The notes beneath the pieces were generated by a model, which was not told where the DNA came from, ran no database searches, and worked only from the letters and a program-made list of their open reading frames with translations. The translations under genes were made by a program, and so were the position numbers. This document shows, piece by piece, positions 1 to 11,009 of a DNA stretch of 64,000 nucleotides. The DNA is from Bombyx mori (Eukaryota > Arthropoda > Insecta > Lepidoptera > Bombycidae), in assembly GCF_030269925.1 (NCBI RefSeq), contig NC_085112.1, forward strand, positions 14,447,501 to 14,511,500. The letters run 5' to 3'. Within the stretch, counting starts at the first letter, position 1, and every line of letters starts with the position of its first letter.

Positions 1-101
1 AAGACATTTATATTTATCATACAAATATCCTCCCTTGGCGGGATTCGAACCCGCGACCCCCTTGTGTAGTGACCATGTCACTTACCACTACACCAGACGG
101 C
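1..101 (-). repeat. SINE-D, tRNA-derived SINE, cut by window edge
   Basis: Read on the minus strand this is a tRNA-like head. It has a box A at TGGTGTAGTGG and a perfect box B GGTTCGAATCC, followed by the start of an AT-rich body that runs off the window. The same head and body recur on the plus strand at 39937, 51401 and 56585. The putative acceptor ends do not pair, so I read it as a SINE and not a working tRNA gene. Confidence 0.75.
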
Positions 102-211
102 TTTCAGGTAGTCCGTGATAAGCAAAGACATGTTCACCCAAACGCTAATACCTTTTACTTGTCGATACTGTTATTGACACATGCATATGAGCTAATAAAC
201 TAATGAATCTA

Positions 212-648
212 TCTATATATTAATACGTGAAGCAAAAACTTTGTATCCCTTTTTACGAAAATTGCGCGGACGGAGGAGTATGAAATTTTCCACACTTATA
301 GAGAATATAGAGAAGAAGTGCACAATGCTAATATTTTTTAAAATAATGCATAAAAGATACATTAAATCAATAAAGAAAACATTACACACACTACATACCA
401 TGTATTTGACGCACACACGCATGCATACTATTTATTGTCAAACTTTTGTTCTTGACGTCTGTTGTCAAATTGAGAATAGATTAAATATTGTTTGTCTTTG
501 TTAATTTTTATAGTATATATAACATTTTTATAGTATATAGTCCTAGCGAAATTTGTGATTATAGAAGTATAAAATACAATCATAATAGTGTACAAACTTA
601 CAAGTCCAATTAATTATAGTCGAATTTCGACTACTGCGGGGCCACTAG
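212..648 (+). mobile_element. Non-autonomous Helitron-like element, family F copy 1
   Basis: The element starts with TC after A211 and ends with CTAG (645-648) before T649, as expected for Helitron insertion between A and T. A near-perfect hairpin (stem TAGTCGAA/TTCGACTA, 617-633) lies 11 nt before the CTAG, which is the usual Helitron 3' arrangement. Related copies are at 2530-3179 and, inverted, at 28158-28562. There is no Rep/helicase coding. The short open frames inside it are not conserved and are not called as genes. Confidence 0.72.
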
Positions 649-1196
649 TAACTACTAAAATCGCCCTCTCAAAATCCTGTTGACTATATCTATTCAAATA
701 TCCATACAAGATAACCATTTAGGAGATCACGTCACAAAATCCGTCACAGGATGCTCATAAATTGTTGTAATTACGAACCGCGTTTGGGATCAGCGCCACG
801 CTCAGACATATAACTCTTAAGAATTATTCTAACGTATAAATTTATCACTGGTTTTAAATGCTTATTTTCATGTACAGAATAATCCTCTGAAGCCTAGATA
901 GTGGTGTAATGAGTTGCATAATTTAGATAAGTCATAGGTTTATTCGATAATGGCATGTCTTTAGTCTTTTTCAATATCTAAGCGAATTCATTAAAGTTAG
1001 ATATAGTAGACTGAACCATAATTAACAGATAATAGAACTCATTATTGAATTGAGATTTCGACATTGTGTAGTCGTATTGAGTGACTCAATAATTAGCGTC
1101 CTGATTTCGTGAATTCAATTCCTAAGTCCGGAAAACTTTCGTGTTTGGAAAATATTTGTTTACTTCTTGTTTCTTTGGGTGCCTTAAGGTGTTATT
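649..1196. other. AT-rich non-coding stretch
   Basis: I see no gene, tRNA-like promoter or repeat that recurs elsewhere in the window. Confidence 0.5.
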
Positions 1197-1445
1197 ACTG
1201 GTGGTAGGACCTCTTGTGAGTCCGCGTGGGTGGGTACCACCACCCCGCCTATTTCTGCCGTGAAACAGTAATGCGTTTCGGTTTGAAGGGTGGGGCAGCC
1301 GTTGTAACTATACTTGAGACCTTAGAACTTATATCTCAAGGTGGGTGGCACATTTACGTTGTGGATATCTATGGGCTCCAGTAACCATTTAACACCAGGT
1401 GGGCTGTGAGCTCGTCCACCCATCTAAGCAATAAATAAAAAAAAA
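1197..1445 (+). repeat. Family A unit, full length
   Basis: This is a typical copy of the most abundant repeat here. It begins ACTGGTGGTAGGACC, continues through a conserved GC-rich body (TGCCGTGAAGCAGTAATGCG is replaced by a close variant) and ends CTAAGCAATAAATAAAAAAA. The A-rich 3' tail marks it as a retrotransposed 3' end or SINE. Its 5' end is shared with many other copies, so it is unlikely to be random truncation. Confidence 0.85.
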
Positions 1446-2041
1446 GTTTCTGCCGGCAAAAGATACTCGAGAGGGGTTATGAAGACTCAAAAATTTTGTT
1501 GTCTATGAGCGGCGGAGACAGCCATTAACTGGGTCCCAAATTCTGTCTTAGCCAGCGAAATTTTAGAAATTATTACTAACTTAGATACTTTCGAAAAACT
1601 ATGATACTTTGGAAATTATTAGTTAATATGCTCCTACTACTCAGTTTTATTGTTAAGCATCTTTATTAAATTCGATAAACATTAGAAAAATGTATGTTAA
1701 TACCATCAAGGAGATAAAACATTAAAATAATACTACGAAGGTATATTCCTACGGACTCGATCGACCGTTGCAACACTTCCTCCCAAACAATAGGACAAGA
1801 TCGGGGTCACTGATCTGTGCCGTCTTTGTACTAAAACTTTGTATAAAAACAGATAGGCCACCACACATTGTGTGTTTATAGAGCATTTGAGTGTAAGTTC
1901 AGTAACGATATCTATTGTAAATGATTTCGCTGAAACTTCGCAATGTATTAAGCTAGTCATCAGAGGTCATCGAACTTTTAATTCAGATTATCATAGACTA
2001 AGTTATATGTATAATATGCTATAGTATCAGCTATTGTAGAA
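1446..2041. other. AT-rich non-coding stretch
   Basis: No gene or recognised repeat. A 75-codon minus-strand frame at 1733-1960 has no recognisable domain and no gene context. Confidence 0.45.
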
Positions 2042-2314
2042 TCCTACTAATATTATAAACGCGAAAGTTTGTAAGAATGTATGGATGTGCGTTTCTTACT
2101 CTTCCAAGCAAAAACTATTGAATGGATTTTGATAAAACTTTACAATAATATAGTTGACAAATCAGAATAACACACAGGCTATAATTGATAAAGATATAAT
2201 ATAATATGAATTACCAAAAATATAACCGGTAAGTAGTAAAAAAACCTCCCATCTTATTTGCATAATCAATCATAAATGAAATATTCTCGAAGCGAAGCGA
2301 GGGCGGGTCGCTAG
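2042..2314 (+). mobile_element. Helitron-like element, family J
   Basis: It begins TCCTACTAATATTATAAA after A2041 and ends GGGCGGGTCGCTAG (2301-2314) before T2315. AGCGA and TCGCT, separated by GGGCGGG, can form a small terminal hairpin. The same terminus recurs at about 7199 and, inverted, at 13342 and 59860. There is no coding capacity. Confidence 0.6.
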
Positions 2315-2329
2315 TATTTTATATGTGCT

Positions 2330-2515
2330 GCTAAGGGGCCTCGTGAGGTGGCCCGTCTAGGTGCCACTACCCCACCGGTTTCTGCCGCGAAGTAGTAACG
2401 CGTTACAGTTTGAATGGTCAGCAGTTGTACCATAAGAACTGAAACTTAGAATTAATGTATGTGGTGGGTGGTGGCATCTACGATGTTGATATTTTCGGGC
2501 CCTGGTAACCAAAGT
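2330..2515 (+). repeat. Family A, degraded copy
   Basis: Matches the Family A body in order, with many substitutions. It ends before the A-rich tail. Confidence 0.65.
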
Positions 2516-2529
2516 CACTCTGCATATTA

Positions 2530-3179
2530 TCTATATATTAATACGAAAAGCAAAAACTTTGTAGCCCCGTTTTACGAAAATTCCGCGGACGGAAGACTAC
2601 GAAATTTCTCACACTTATAGATAATATAGAGAAGCAGTGTAGAATGTTAATAATTTTTTTTATTGTGCATAATACCTTAATTCAATAAAATAAATAAAAA
2701 ATTACACATACTACCATGTATTTGACGCAATAAATCTTTATAATTCTTTTGTACGTGTGTTTGTCACTGAACTCTTTCTAAGCGTCTGGACCGATTTTAA
2801 TGAATTTTTCTGTGTACCTTCAGGTGGATTCGAGAATGGTTTAGATTTACAAATCAGCCCGACAGATGGCGCTGCAGTCGGTATCTAGGTTATTTATCTT
2901 TCCTAGAAATAATTTATATGGGAAAACAACGTTTTCCGGTCCAGCTAGTAGATGTATATATACTCTGTATTTATTGTCAAACTTGTTATTGCTTATAGTC
3001 TGTGGTCAAATTGAGAATAAATTAATATTGTTTGCCTTTAATAATATTTGCCTATAGTGTAGTCTTGGCGAAATCTGTGATTAGAAGTATAATAGTCATT
3101 GATAATAGAACCATAATAATGTTCAAACTTATAATTTCTATTAAGAATAGTCAAATTTAGACTACTTAGGGACCACTAG
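2530..3179 (+). mobile_element. Helitron-like element, family F long variant
   Basis: Same 5' start (TCTATATATTAATACG) and 3' end (CTAG at 3176-3179, before T) as family F copy 1, with the pre-terminal hairpin decayed (AGTCAAATTTAGACT). It has an internal block of about 200 bp (2750-2960) that is absent from the shorter copies. That block includes GGACCGATTTTAATGAA and GACAGATGGCGCTGCAG, motifs common in lepidopteran Helitron-like repeats. Confidence 0.65.
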
Positions 3180-3375
3180 TACATGTAATTGTATTCAAAT
3201 TAGGAGCAACTGCATTCTAACCGTCAATATTAAATTATGTTTTTCTTTACCTACCATGCCAGACAGGCCACACCTGACGTTGTGTGGTACCATCGTGGTG
3301 TGACAAATGCCGTGTGAGACTTTAAATAATGCGTCTAGTTCATAATATTTTTTCCGTGAATATAACAAGCATTTC

Positions 3376-3624
3376 TATTGGTGATAGGACCTCTTGTGAG
3401 TCCGCGCGGGTAGGTGCCACCGCCCCGCCTATTTCTGCCGTGAAGCAGTAATGCGTTTCGATTAGAAGGGTGGGGCAGCCGTTGTCACTATACTGAGACC
3501 TTACAACTTATATCTCAAGGTTTGAGTCGCATTTACGTTGTAGATGTCTATGGGTTCCAGTAACCACTTAACACCAGGTGGGGTGTGAGCTCGTCCACAC
3601 ATCTAGGCAATAAAAAATAAAAAA
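3376..3624 (+). repeat. Family A unit
   Basis: Nearly full-length copy starting at TATTGGTGATAGGACC and ending in AATAAAAAATAAAAAA. Confidence 0.8.
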
Positions 3625-4035
3625 GGCAAATACTCGACTCCCATAAGTACAAAAAATACTATAACGTAAAGTATTAAAATTGTACTCAATTTAAAAGCTT
3701 TCGTATAAAAGCTAATATTCCCGTGACACTTTACGTATTAAGCTCTGGTACAAGTTCGGAAGTGCGAACAGAGCTCGCAAACTCTCAGGCACTGACAATC
3801 TGACTTTGTTATTTGTTCTTAGAATTTCGTTCTAGAGTGAGTTCCTTGGAGTCTTTTCTTGTTTGTGTATTTGATTCGATGCCGCAATCCGAAAAGGAAT
3901 TTAGTGAGCGTAATCAATCTGCTTAGTTTGCGAGTTGAGAGCTAAAAGACTTCTTTGTTTTCTTTTCTGATTACGTGTGTCAAATACGGGTGGTTTCTTT
4001 GAAACAATTCGTTTCCCGCTAAAGATTAACTTTAC
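3625..4035. other. Non-coding stretch
   Basis: No gene or repeat recognised. Confidence 0.4.
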
Positions 4036-4217
4036 TGCTGGGAGGAGTAATGTGTTTAGGTACGAAGGTTCGGGCATACGTTCTATAAAACTGAGATTCA
4101 GAACTCTTGTTTAAAGTCGATAGCGGCGTTTAAGTTGTCGATGTCTATGGGCTCCGGTAATATTTTAAGACCAGGTGCTCCGTAAGCTCGTCCAAACGTC
4201 TAAGCAATTAAAAACAA
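4036..4217 (+). repeat. Family A, old degraded copy
   Basis: The GAAGCAGTAATGCG region is diverged, but GATGTCTATGGGCTCC and the CTAAGCAAT end are readable. Confidence 0.6.
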
Positions 4218-4265
4218 TGCTGCTAGGGCTGGAAGAATTTAAAATCTTAATTTATTCTTGATATT

Positions 4266-4467
4266 TTGTGGTAGGACCTCTTGTGAGTCCGCACGGGTAT
4301 GTACCACCGCCCTGCCTATTTCTGCCGCGAAGCAGTTATGCGTTTCGGTTTCAAGGGTGGGGCGGCCGTTGTAACTATACTTCAGACCTTAGAGCTTATA
4401 TCTCAGGGTGGGTGGCGCATTTACGTCGTAGATGTCTATGGGCTTTAGTAACCATTTAACACCAGGA
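4266..4467 (+). repeat. Family A, 3'-truncated copy
   Basis: Good match from TGGTAGGACCTCTTG to AACACCAGG, then an abrupt switch to unrelated sequence. The usual 3' end and A tail are missing, so the loss happened after insertion. Confidence 0.75.
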
Positions 4468-6149
4468 CTACCCTCATTTCTCTAGAACATGGTACTGATA
4501 TTTTTCTGGCTGGCGAGGTATTTAGTGCCTATGGGAAATTAGTATGGTTACGAACCCGTCAACTTAATTATATTCAAAAAAATCCTTGTAAATCCTCTGG
4601 ATCGCTCAATAATAAGATCTCAAACTGAATTAAAAGGTTTATGTTTTAAATAATCGATAAAAAATATCTCGAAATCGATATCTCGTATTCCAAAAGACTA
4701 TTTAAAAAAGGCTCAATCTATCTGTAAATGCAGACGCATTACTCTACGTTAATGAAGACTCTAGATCAGATTAAGGACTCAAAGCACACTTGAAAAAATC
4801 ACTATACTAGGCATTTTTGTGGTTTATCTCTTCTTTAAATAAAGAAGAGCATGAGATTATTTTTGTTTACGACAAATTTTAGACAAAAATCTCAATCATC
4901 GCTTTGTAAACGAATAGGGAACAAAAAAAAAACGTTACATTGCGAACTTTGAATAAAACATGAACTTGCCGTACATAAAACTATACCACGTTATTTGCAA
5001 ATGTTTTGACTTGGACCAAATGTATGAGGCTTCACATTGAATACTGATTCGTTGGGAATGTTTATGAATGTGAAAACACATAAATCACTACTGTTCAGTA
5101 AGTCGATCTGTGACTCCCGACGTTTTAGAAGCCTCTAACCTCCTAAAATGATTGAATGCGTTCAAAGTATGAATAGATAGTGATACTAATTGAAGTTTCC
5201 ATAGAATTTTTTTTTGGTAATTTTTTCTTATTAGAAAAGGCAAAGGGATCTTAGCCCATACAGTCTGGTCTGTTTCCATAGATACTATTAAGCCGTCGAT
5301 ATGAAAATGCAGCCAGGGCTCTCTGCATTGGGATAAACATAAAGATTTTGGGAAACCAAATTAACAATTTAAACAAATGACAGTATTATTCCGAAGCTAA
5401 GAGTCAACCCTAAAAGTCCAAAAGACAATTAACTGGTCGCGGAAATTGTCTCATCGTGCAGCGCGCACTAATTGTAGAGACTAATGAAACAGCACCGTAA
5501 GTTTCCGACTTACATTCCACGGTAATTGCGCCATATTATTGTCGTTCATTATATCAAACAAATATAGAGCTTAAAACTTATATATTCTTCATATTATTAT
5601 CATTAGCAACTTATGACTGTGAATCAATAAGATCGTCTTCTTTTTAATCAGTAACGGTACACCCAAATATCACAAATTGAATGCTACTTCGACATAATAT
5701 AAGATGTAAATCAAATTACAAATCAAAAATATTTATATCCAAGTTCGCTTCACAGACGCTTTTAAGTTGAAAGTTCGCCACAAATAGCGACTGCAGATTC
5801 ACCAATAATAAGAATCGCCATGAAACTGACGCCTTTTCCAAATTTATGTACAAAACATTAAATCTGTAAAACACTATGAATTCAGTACGTAAGCACAATA
5901 AATACTTGAACAAGAAACAAGTTGGCTTTAACAAACGCATGTACAGGTTGACCCATTCTTCAGACTAAAACACATTAGTGCTTCGTGGCAGACATAGGCA
6001 GGATAGTGGTACCTGCCAGTGTGGGAGACTAGGATATACCCTGTTTATTTATGTTCTTTGCTTCGATACGTGGCCGACTGGATTGAGGCTTTATTTCGCG
6101 TTTGTTAGATTTTAGTTTCTAAGTAATAATTGGACCGATTTTTATCAGA
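4468..6149. other. AT-rich non-coding stretch, 1.7 kb
   Basis: No convincing exon, tRNA-like head or recurring repeat. Short frames at 5088-5279 and 5716-5940 on the minus strand lack any recognisable domain. Confidence 0.45.
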
Positions 6150-6232
6150 TCAAACGGATAGGTACCACCGGTTTTGTCACACGGATAGGTACCACCATCC
6201 TGTCTATTTTTGCCGTGGTTTGAAGGGTGAGT
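6150..6232 (+). repeat. Family A fragment
   Basis: Contains GGTACCACCATCCTG and the adjoining body, in a short rearranged piece next to an inverted Family A copy. Confidence 0.5.
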
Positions 6233-6279
6233 TATTATATGCAATTGAAAGTTAGACCTCATGTCTCGAGATGGTTTCT

Positions 6280-6462
6280 TTTATTGCTTAGATGGGTTAT
6301 CAAGGTCCATAGACATGTACAAGGTATACGCTGCCACCCACGAGGTGGAGCAATTTTTACTGTACAACGGCTGCCATACCCTTCAAACCGACATGCTTCA
6401 AAACAGAAATAGGCAGGGTGGTGGTACCTACCCGTGTGAACTCACAAGCCGTCCTATCATGT
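6280..6462 (-). repeat. Family A, diverged minus copy
   Basis: Reads TTTATTGCTTAGATGGG at the left and GGGTGGTGGTACCTACCCG at the right, the reverse complement of the Family A order, with the tail end at the left. Confidence 0.65.
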
Positions 6463-6484
6463 AAGATGTAAAGTGGGAGGCGGC

Positions 6485-6600
6485 ATTTTTTTATTTCCCA
6501 TTGTATGCAGACTTCAGCAATACCAGAGGTAGAGACAAGCCGCTGCCTGCCTATTCTTGTGGTGGTGTCTATGGGTTGCGGTAAGTACTTAATTCCAGTA
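6485..6600 (-). repeat. Mixed Family B and Family A fragment
   Basis: GACTTCAGCAATACCAGAGG and CAAGCCGCTGCCTGCC are reverse-complement Family B. They run directly into GTGTCTATGGGTTGCGG, which looks like plus-strand Family A. This is a rearranged junction of two old repeats. Confidence 0.5.
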
Positions 6601-7029
6601 CTTAAAACCAAAATGATGATCGATTACCTCTCTGTGAGCGTAAATCAATAAAATTTGGCTCTTTAACAAAATTTGCAATGTTTATTATGCCTTTTGCGAC
6701 CTTTTTCCCTTCCGCGAAATTGAGTTCGTCGGTTTCCAAAATGATTTATTACAAAAATTCCGTTTCAGTCTATTAAATACGATAACTTTATAATTAAATT
6801 TTGATTTCGTTTTAATTGGTGCTGTAATTAAAAAACTTTTGTCAGATTAAGTGGGTTAATCCGTCGTTGGCTTATTCTTCGGTCCGTTGATTTTACTTAG
6901 GCAACGAAAATACATTATAACTATAATTATTATAATTTGGATAGATGCGGCGTTTTCTTTAAGTAACACGACCTAAAATACAAATGGATATCCAACTAAT
7001 GAAATAAATAAACGTATGACAAAAGTAAA
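6601..7029. other. AT-rich non-coding stretch
   Basis: Nothing recognised. Confidence 0.4.
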
Positions 7030-7199
7030 TCTATCTATATATATCGTGGGGTGAAAAGCTGTAGCTTAGGCTACTTTTTTAGACTAGCTTCGCCCCGCGG
7101 CGTTACCCGCGATACGACAATAGCCGCGAGCAACATCGCGGGACTCAACTATCAATAATAAATTTAATGCTTCCGAAGCGAAGAGAGGGCGGGTCGCTA
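7030..7199 (+). mobile_element. Helitron-like element, family J copy
   Basis: Starts TCTATCTATATATATCG after A and ends GAGGGCGGGTCGCTA, one base short of the expected CTAG. The interior shares CGCGGGACTCAACT with the inverted copy at 59860-60226. Confidence 0.5.
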
Positions 7200-7315
7200 T
7201 TTATTATAAATTTTTCACAGAAATAATGGAAAAAAGCACATCTGAAATAATAAACGTAAAAGACGAGTTTAATTCTTAAAAGGGCAAACAAAAGACCTCA
7301 TGCCCAAATCAAATT

Positions 7316-7490
7316 CAAATTCAAAATCATTTATTTCAACTTAGATGTCAGTATGACACACTTGTTGAATGTCAAAATATAAATAACAATATTAACTCTA
7401 CCACCGGTTCCAAAAAAAGGCACAGTCCTGAGAAGAACCGACGAAACAAACTCAGCGGGTTTTTTTTTTTGTTTTTTCTCAAAAATTTTT
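7316..7490 (-). repeat. Lepidopteran LINE 3'-end repeat
   Basis: Contains ACCACCGGTTCC, GAGAAGAACCGACGAAAC and AACTCAGCGGG before a T/A-rich run, as in a widespread lepidopteran LINE 3' end. Recognised from memory of the motif, not by a library search. Confidence 0.45.
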
Positions 7491-8053
7491 TTTTTTTAAA
7501 TCAATTTATTAAAATTTCAATCGGGCCTTCCGGTTTGATATGAATTAGTTTGGTACTATTGAAGCTTTGATCTCATTTCAACGGTAGCGTTCATGTCGCG
7601 ATGTGTTTGAGCCTAATTATCCACTTTACACAATCGAAGGAGAGATCAGTGTATCGAATAACCTCACAATCCGTGCTTCAGTCGCGTATTAAATGAGAGC
7701 TCCCTTTGTTCACTAACTATTAATTACCGTTTTTTTTTCTCCTACGCCAACGCTTCTCATCAGCTTCACGGTATTACATAATACCCGTTTTATTACTCTT
7801 GTAACTATGAATAATGAGCTCAGCGTATAAATAGCTTCGCTTGACTTAGCGTTCTATGAATTAGCTCGGTTAAGGGTGTGTTGTTTTATTCAGCTCTGTA
7901 CAAAATTGAAGCTAGCTAATAAGGGTTAATTGTTGGAATTTTTGGAATATCTGGTTCAAAAAGTACGCGTCTAAATCGTACGTTAGTTTAAACTTGCAAA
8001 GGTGAACTTTGTCCGAATATCCCAAATTAGTGGACCAACTCCAAAACTTTTTT
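7491..8053. other. AT-rich non-coding stretch
   Basis: Nothing recognised. Confidence 0.4.
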
Positions 8054-8294
8054 ACTGGTGGTAGGACCTCTTGTGAGTCCGCGCCAGTTGGGTACCACCA
8101 CCCTGCCTATTTCTGCCGTGAAGCAGTAATGCGTTTCGGTTTGAAGGGTGGGGCAGCCATTGTAACTATACTTGAGACCTATATCCCAGGGCGGGTGGCG
8201 TTTACGTTGTGGATGTCTATGGGCTTCAGGAACCACTTAACACCAGGTGGGCTGTGAGTTCATTCACCCAACTAAGCAATTAAAAAAAAAAAAA
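8054..8294 (+). repeat. Family A unit, full length
   Basis: Starts ACTGGTGGTAGGACCTC and ends CTAAGCAATTAAAAAAAAA. The two frames crossing it (plus 8009-8257, minus 8027-8236) are repeat sequence, not genes. Confidence 0.85.
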
Positions 8295-9311
8295 TAGCAC
8301 CATACTTAAATGTAACTATTCTGTATAGTTTTCTTGACAAATTCATCGATTGCTATAATTCACGAACTCAGTATTTTCGTGACTAAAAATATTTAAATCA
8401 CCAAACGATAAATCCTGTAAAAAGAACCATAGTAATTCGTACGCAATCATTAAGCTTGATTCAATCGAAAGTTCTGCTATAATTTTTACACGAAAAACAT
8501 CTGACTCAGATCTCGGAGAGGTTGTAAATCAAACAAGCAGCCATTTAATGAGCAAAGACAGCAAAAAAAGCAGCGGAGAAACGCTGAATATCCAAGGCAT
8601 AATTACGCAGGGTCCTTTCAACGCAGATTCATTAAATCACCTTTTGAAGCCGACACGAGGTTTAGATAAGTTTTTTTTACTCTTAATTTAAGGATGATGT
8701 CAAAATCAAATTTGAAACGCCAAAGAATCGGGCGCGTGTTATTATGAAGTTCGTGGAAACTGTTTGGAGGCTTCTTAGTTTTTGGGTTTGTTGATTTGAT
8801 ATTTTTTGTCGAATAGGTACTGATTATTATAATATTATTTTATTTAGCTAATACTCTACCAATATTCGATTAAATTTTCCATTAATTTGGTAAATTAGCG
8901 TCATAACTTTCCAAAGGAATGGGGATTCAGGTTTGTGTGAGATAGCCGTACAAAAGATTTTAATTATATTTATTAACACAAAAACAGATCCTTTAAATGG
9001 TAGATGTTTTGTAGAGGCCGATCAGAATGTGGTTGTTGGTTTGTACATTATCTGTCAAGGTTTTCGACTAATTGAAGACTTTATTTTGATTTTGCATACT
9101 AATTGATAAATAACTCTTCCGTTCCACTTTTTTAGGCTTTTGACTAATGTAGCCTTATCCACATGCTCACATTTAAAAGAGATAAGGGAGAGATGAAATG
9201 TTTTAATTTCATTATCATTTTAGTATTTTCTTCGGGGTTACGATTCGCAGACTTATTTAAAACTAAAACGACTTAATCTCGCATTTTTATTAGCGTTATA
9301 TTATTTCTGAT
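8295..9311. other. AT-rich non-coding stretch, 1 kb
   Basis: No gene or recognised repeat. Confidence 0.4.
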
Positions 9312-9435
9312 GTACTCCTGTTCTTATCATCCTGTGAGACTACACGGGTTGGTATACAAAAGTATCGCTGTTCCTGCCGCAAAACGGAAATGTATTTCGG
9401 TTCGAAGGGTCGCGCAGCCGTTCTACTATAAAACG
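9312..9435 (+). repeat. Family A 5' part, strongly diverged
   Basis: The order of Family A motifs can be followed from TACTCCTGTTCTTATCATCC to GTCGCGCAGCCGTTCTAC. It ends where the tRNA-head element begins. Confidence 0.5.
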
Positions 9436-9439
9436 TCGA

Positions 9440-9870
9440 GTCGTCGTGGCCTAAAGGATAAAACGTCCGGTGCATTCGTATGTAGCGATGCACCGGTGTT
9501 CGAATCCCGCAGGCGGGTACCAATTTTTCTAACGGAATACGTACTCAACAAATGTTCACGATTGTCTTCCCCGGTGAAGGAATAACATCGTGTAATAAAA
9601 ATTAAACCCGCAAAATTATAATTTGAGTAATCACTGGTGGTAGGACCTCTTGGGAGTCCGCACGGGTAGGTACCACCACTCCGCCTATTTTCCGCCGTGA
9701 AGCCGTAATGCGTTTCGGTTCGAAGGGTGGGGTAGCTGTTGTAACTATACTGAGACCTCAGAACTTATATCTCAAGGTGGGTTTACATTGTAGATGTCTA
9801 TGGGCTCCAGTAACCACTTAATATCAGGTGGGCTGTGAGCTCGTCCATCCATCTAAGCAAAAAAAAAAAA
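9440..9870 (+). repeat. Composite SINE: tRNA-like head plus Family A
   Basis: The head (9440-9633) carries an A-box-like TGGCCTAAAGGAT and a B box GTTCGAATCCC, the internal RNA polymerase III promoter elements of tRNA-derived SINEs. It continues through GGGTACCAATTTTTCTAA and CATCGTGTAATAAAAATT to a Family A unit that starts at CACTGGTGGTAGGACCTC and ends in poly(A). Confidence 0.78.
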
Positions 9871-9995
9871 CAGAAACTTAGAACTCATGTCTAAGGTGGG
9901 CGATGGTATATAACTTGTTGATGTCTATGGGGTCCGCTAACCTCTGACCACCAGGTGGGCCGTGAGCTCGTCCGCCTATCTAAGCAATTAAAAAG
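9871..9995 (+). repeat. Family A 3' half, tandem to the preceding copy
   Basis: Begins inside the unit (ACTTAGAACTCATGTC) and ends CTAAGCAATTAAAAAG. It directly follows the poly(A) of the copy before it. Confidence 0.7.
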
Positions 9996-10051
9996 AGAAT
10001 TTCTATCTTGATTTAATTTCGAAGTGGTCTTTGCTAACAAGTTAAGGAATA

Positions 10052-10642
10052 CAGTCAAACCTGGATAAGCGAGAGTTCAAGGGAGCACAATCTCATTCTC
10101 GCTTATAGAGGTTTCTCACTAACCCGAGTTTCTCGCTAATGCTCCCTCTGAATTTCATTTCGTGATTTTCCGGATTCAAACGCATACACTATTTTAAGTT
10201 GATCACTTAATGACAGTACTTTAATTTTCCGTTTTGACATGATGCAGAACAGAACTTTCCTTCGCAATTGATTAACGATAAACTGAGTAAGTCCGACAAA
10301 CAGGACGGTACACAGGCACACTTGTCCATTCAAAAAGAATGCGATAAAATAATAACGTTATTTAGTTCCACGAAATAGAATAGGTTCAATATTGACGAGA
10401 AAACAATACAAAAACAATGGAAGGAAGTTCCACAAAAGTTAAGAATGAGTCATAAAATAGCAGATGCTAAACTTGTAATTTTTTTTTCATTTGTTCCTCC
10501 TAAATAATATAAATAAATAAAGTTCCACTGTCGCTTATAGAGGTTTCTGTTTCTCGCTAATAGAGGTTTTGGGAGCTTAAAATGACGGGTCCTGGCTATT
10601 ACTCTCACTTATAGAGTTTTCTCAATTACCCAGGTTTGACTG
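10052..10642 (-). mobile_element. pogo/Tigger-type DNA transposon, internally deleted
   Basis: The ends are inverted repeats: CAGTCAAACCTGGATAAGCG at the left, and GGTTTGACTG, the complement of the same terminus, at the right. TA flanks both ends (10050-10051 and 10643-10644), the target duplication of the Tc1/mariner group. CAGT termini and this sequence are typical of pogo/Tigger elements. Inside, on the minus strand, is the N-terminus of a CENP-B-like transposase. The rest of the transposase has been deleted, so the copy cannot move itself. Both subterminal regions repeat motifs such as TTATAGAGGTTTCT and TTTCTCGCTAAT. Confidence 0.85.
10136..10240 (-). pseudogene. Tigger/pogo transposase N-terminal fragment
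   Basis: About 34 codons from the ATG at 10240 downwards read MSKRKIKVLSLSDQLKIV and go on to an EIQREH end before a TAG stop. This matches the first helix-turn-helix (CENP-B N-terminal, psq-like) of Tigger/pogo transposases, where lysine-rich MSKRK-type starts and EGK/ESGKS-x-x-EI motifs are common. The DDE catalytic domain is absent, replaced directly by the terminal region of the element. An upstream in-frame ATG extends the open frame to 10333, but that part looks like 5' UTR. Confidence 0.8.
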
Positions 10643-10891
10643 TAATTATATAAAAAGGATAGACGATCGATAGTTAGTACAATATTCAATTTTTGACAAA
10701 TCACAATTCAGTCGTTCGTGAGGTTCGCAAAAATTGTAGGGTATTCGAAATTACAAAAATCCTCCTCCTCCTCCTCGCGTCGTTTCCTCACTGCTGAGGG
10801 TCATGACCATTGTAATTCGACATGATTTTACTCCTTGTAATGTCCCGCCAGCGCCTCCGATCATTGGCCGCATTTCAAAAATAATGACTAA

Positions 10892-10956
10892 ATAATCCGA
10901 GATCAAACCGTAAATGTAAAGTTTTTAAAAGTATTTTTTTTATAAAATCACTAGCG
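10892..10956 (+). repeat. 65-bp target-site duplication, left copy
   Basis: Identical, base for base, to 13283-13347 on the far side of the LINE. It runs from ATAATCCGAGATC to CACTAGCG. Confidence 0.9.
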
Positions 10957-11009
10957 CAAATGAGTACATTACTTGAACTCATTACAGTACTAGTCTCTAA
11001 GTTAACAAA

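Noticed and set aside
213..504. Overlapping 69- and 87-codon frames on both strands
   Set aside because: They lie inside a Helitron-like element, are not kept in its other copies and have no domain.
9440..9520. Possible true tRNA gene in the composite SINE head
   Set aside because: No complete cloverleaf, repeated at several loci with the same linker and Family A tail.
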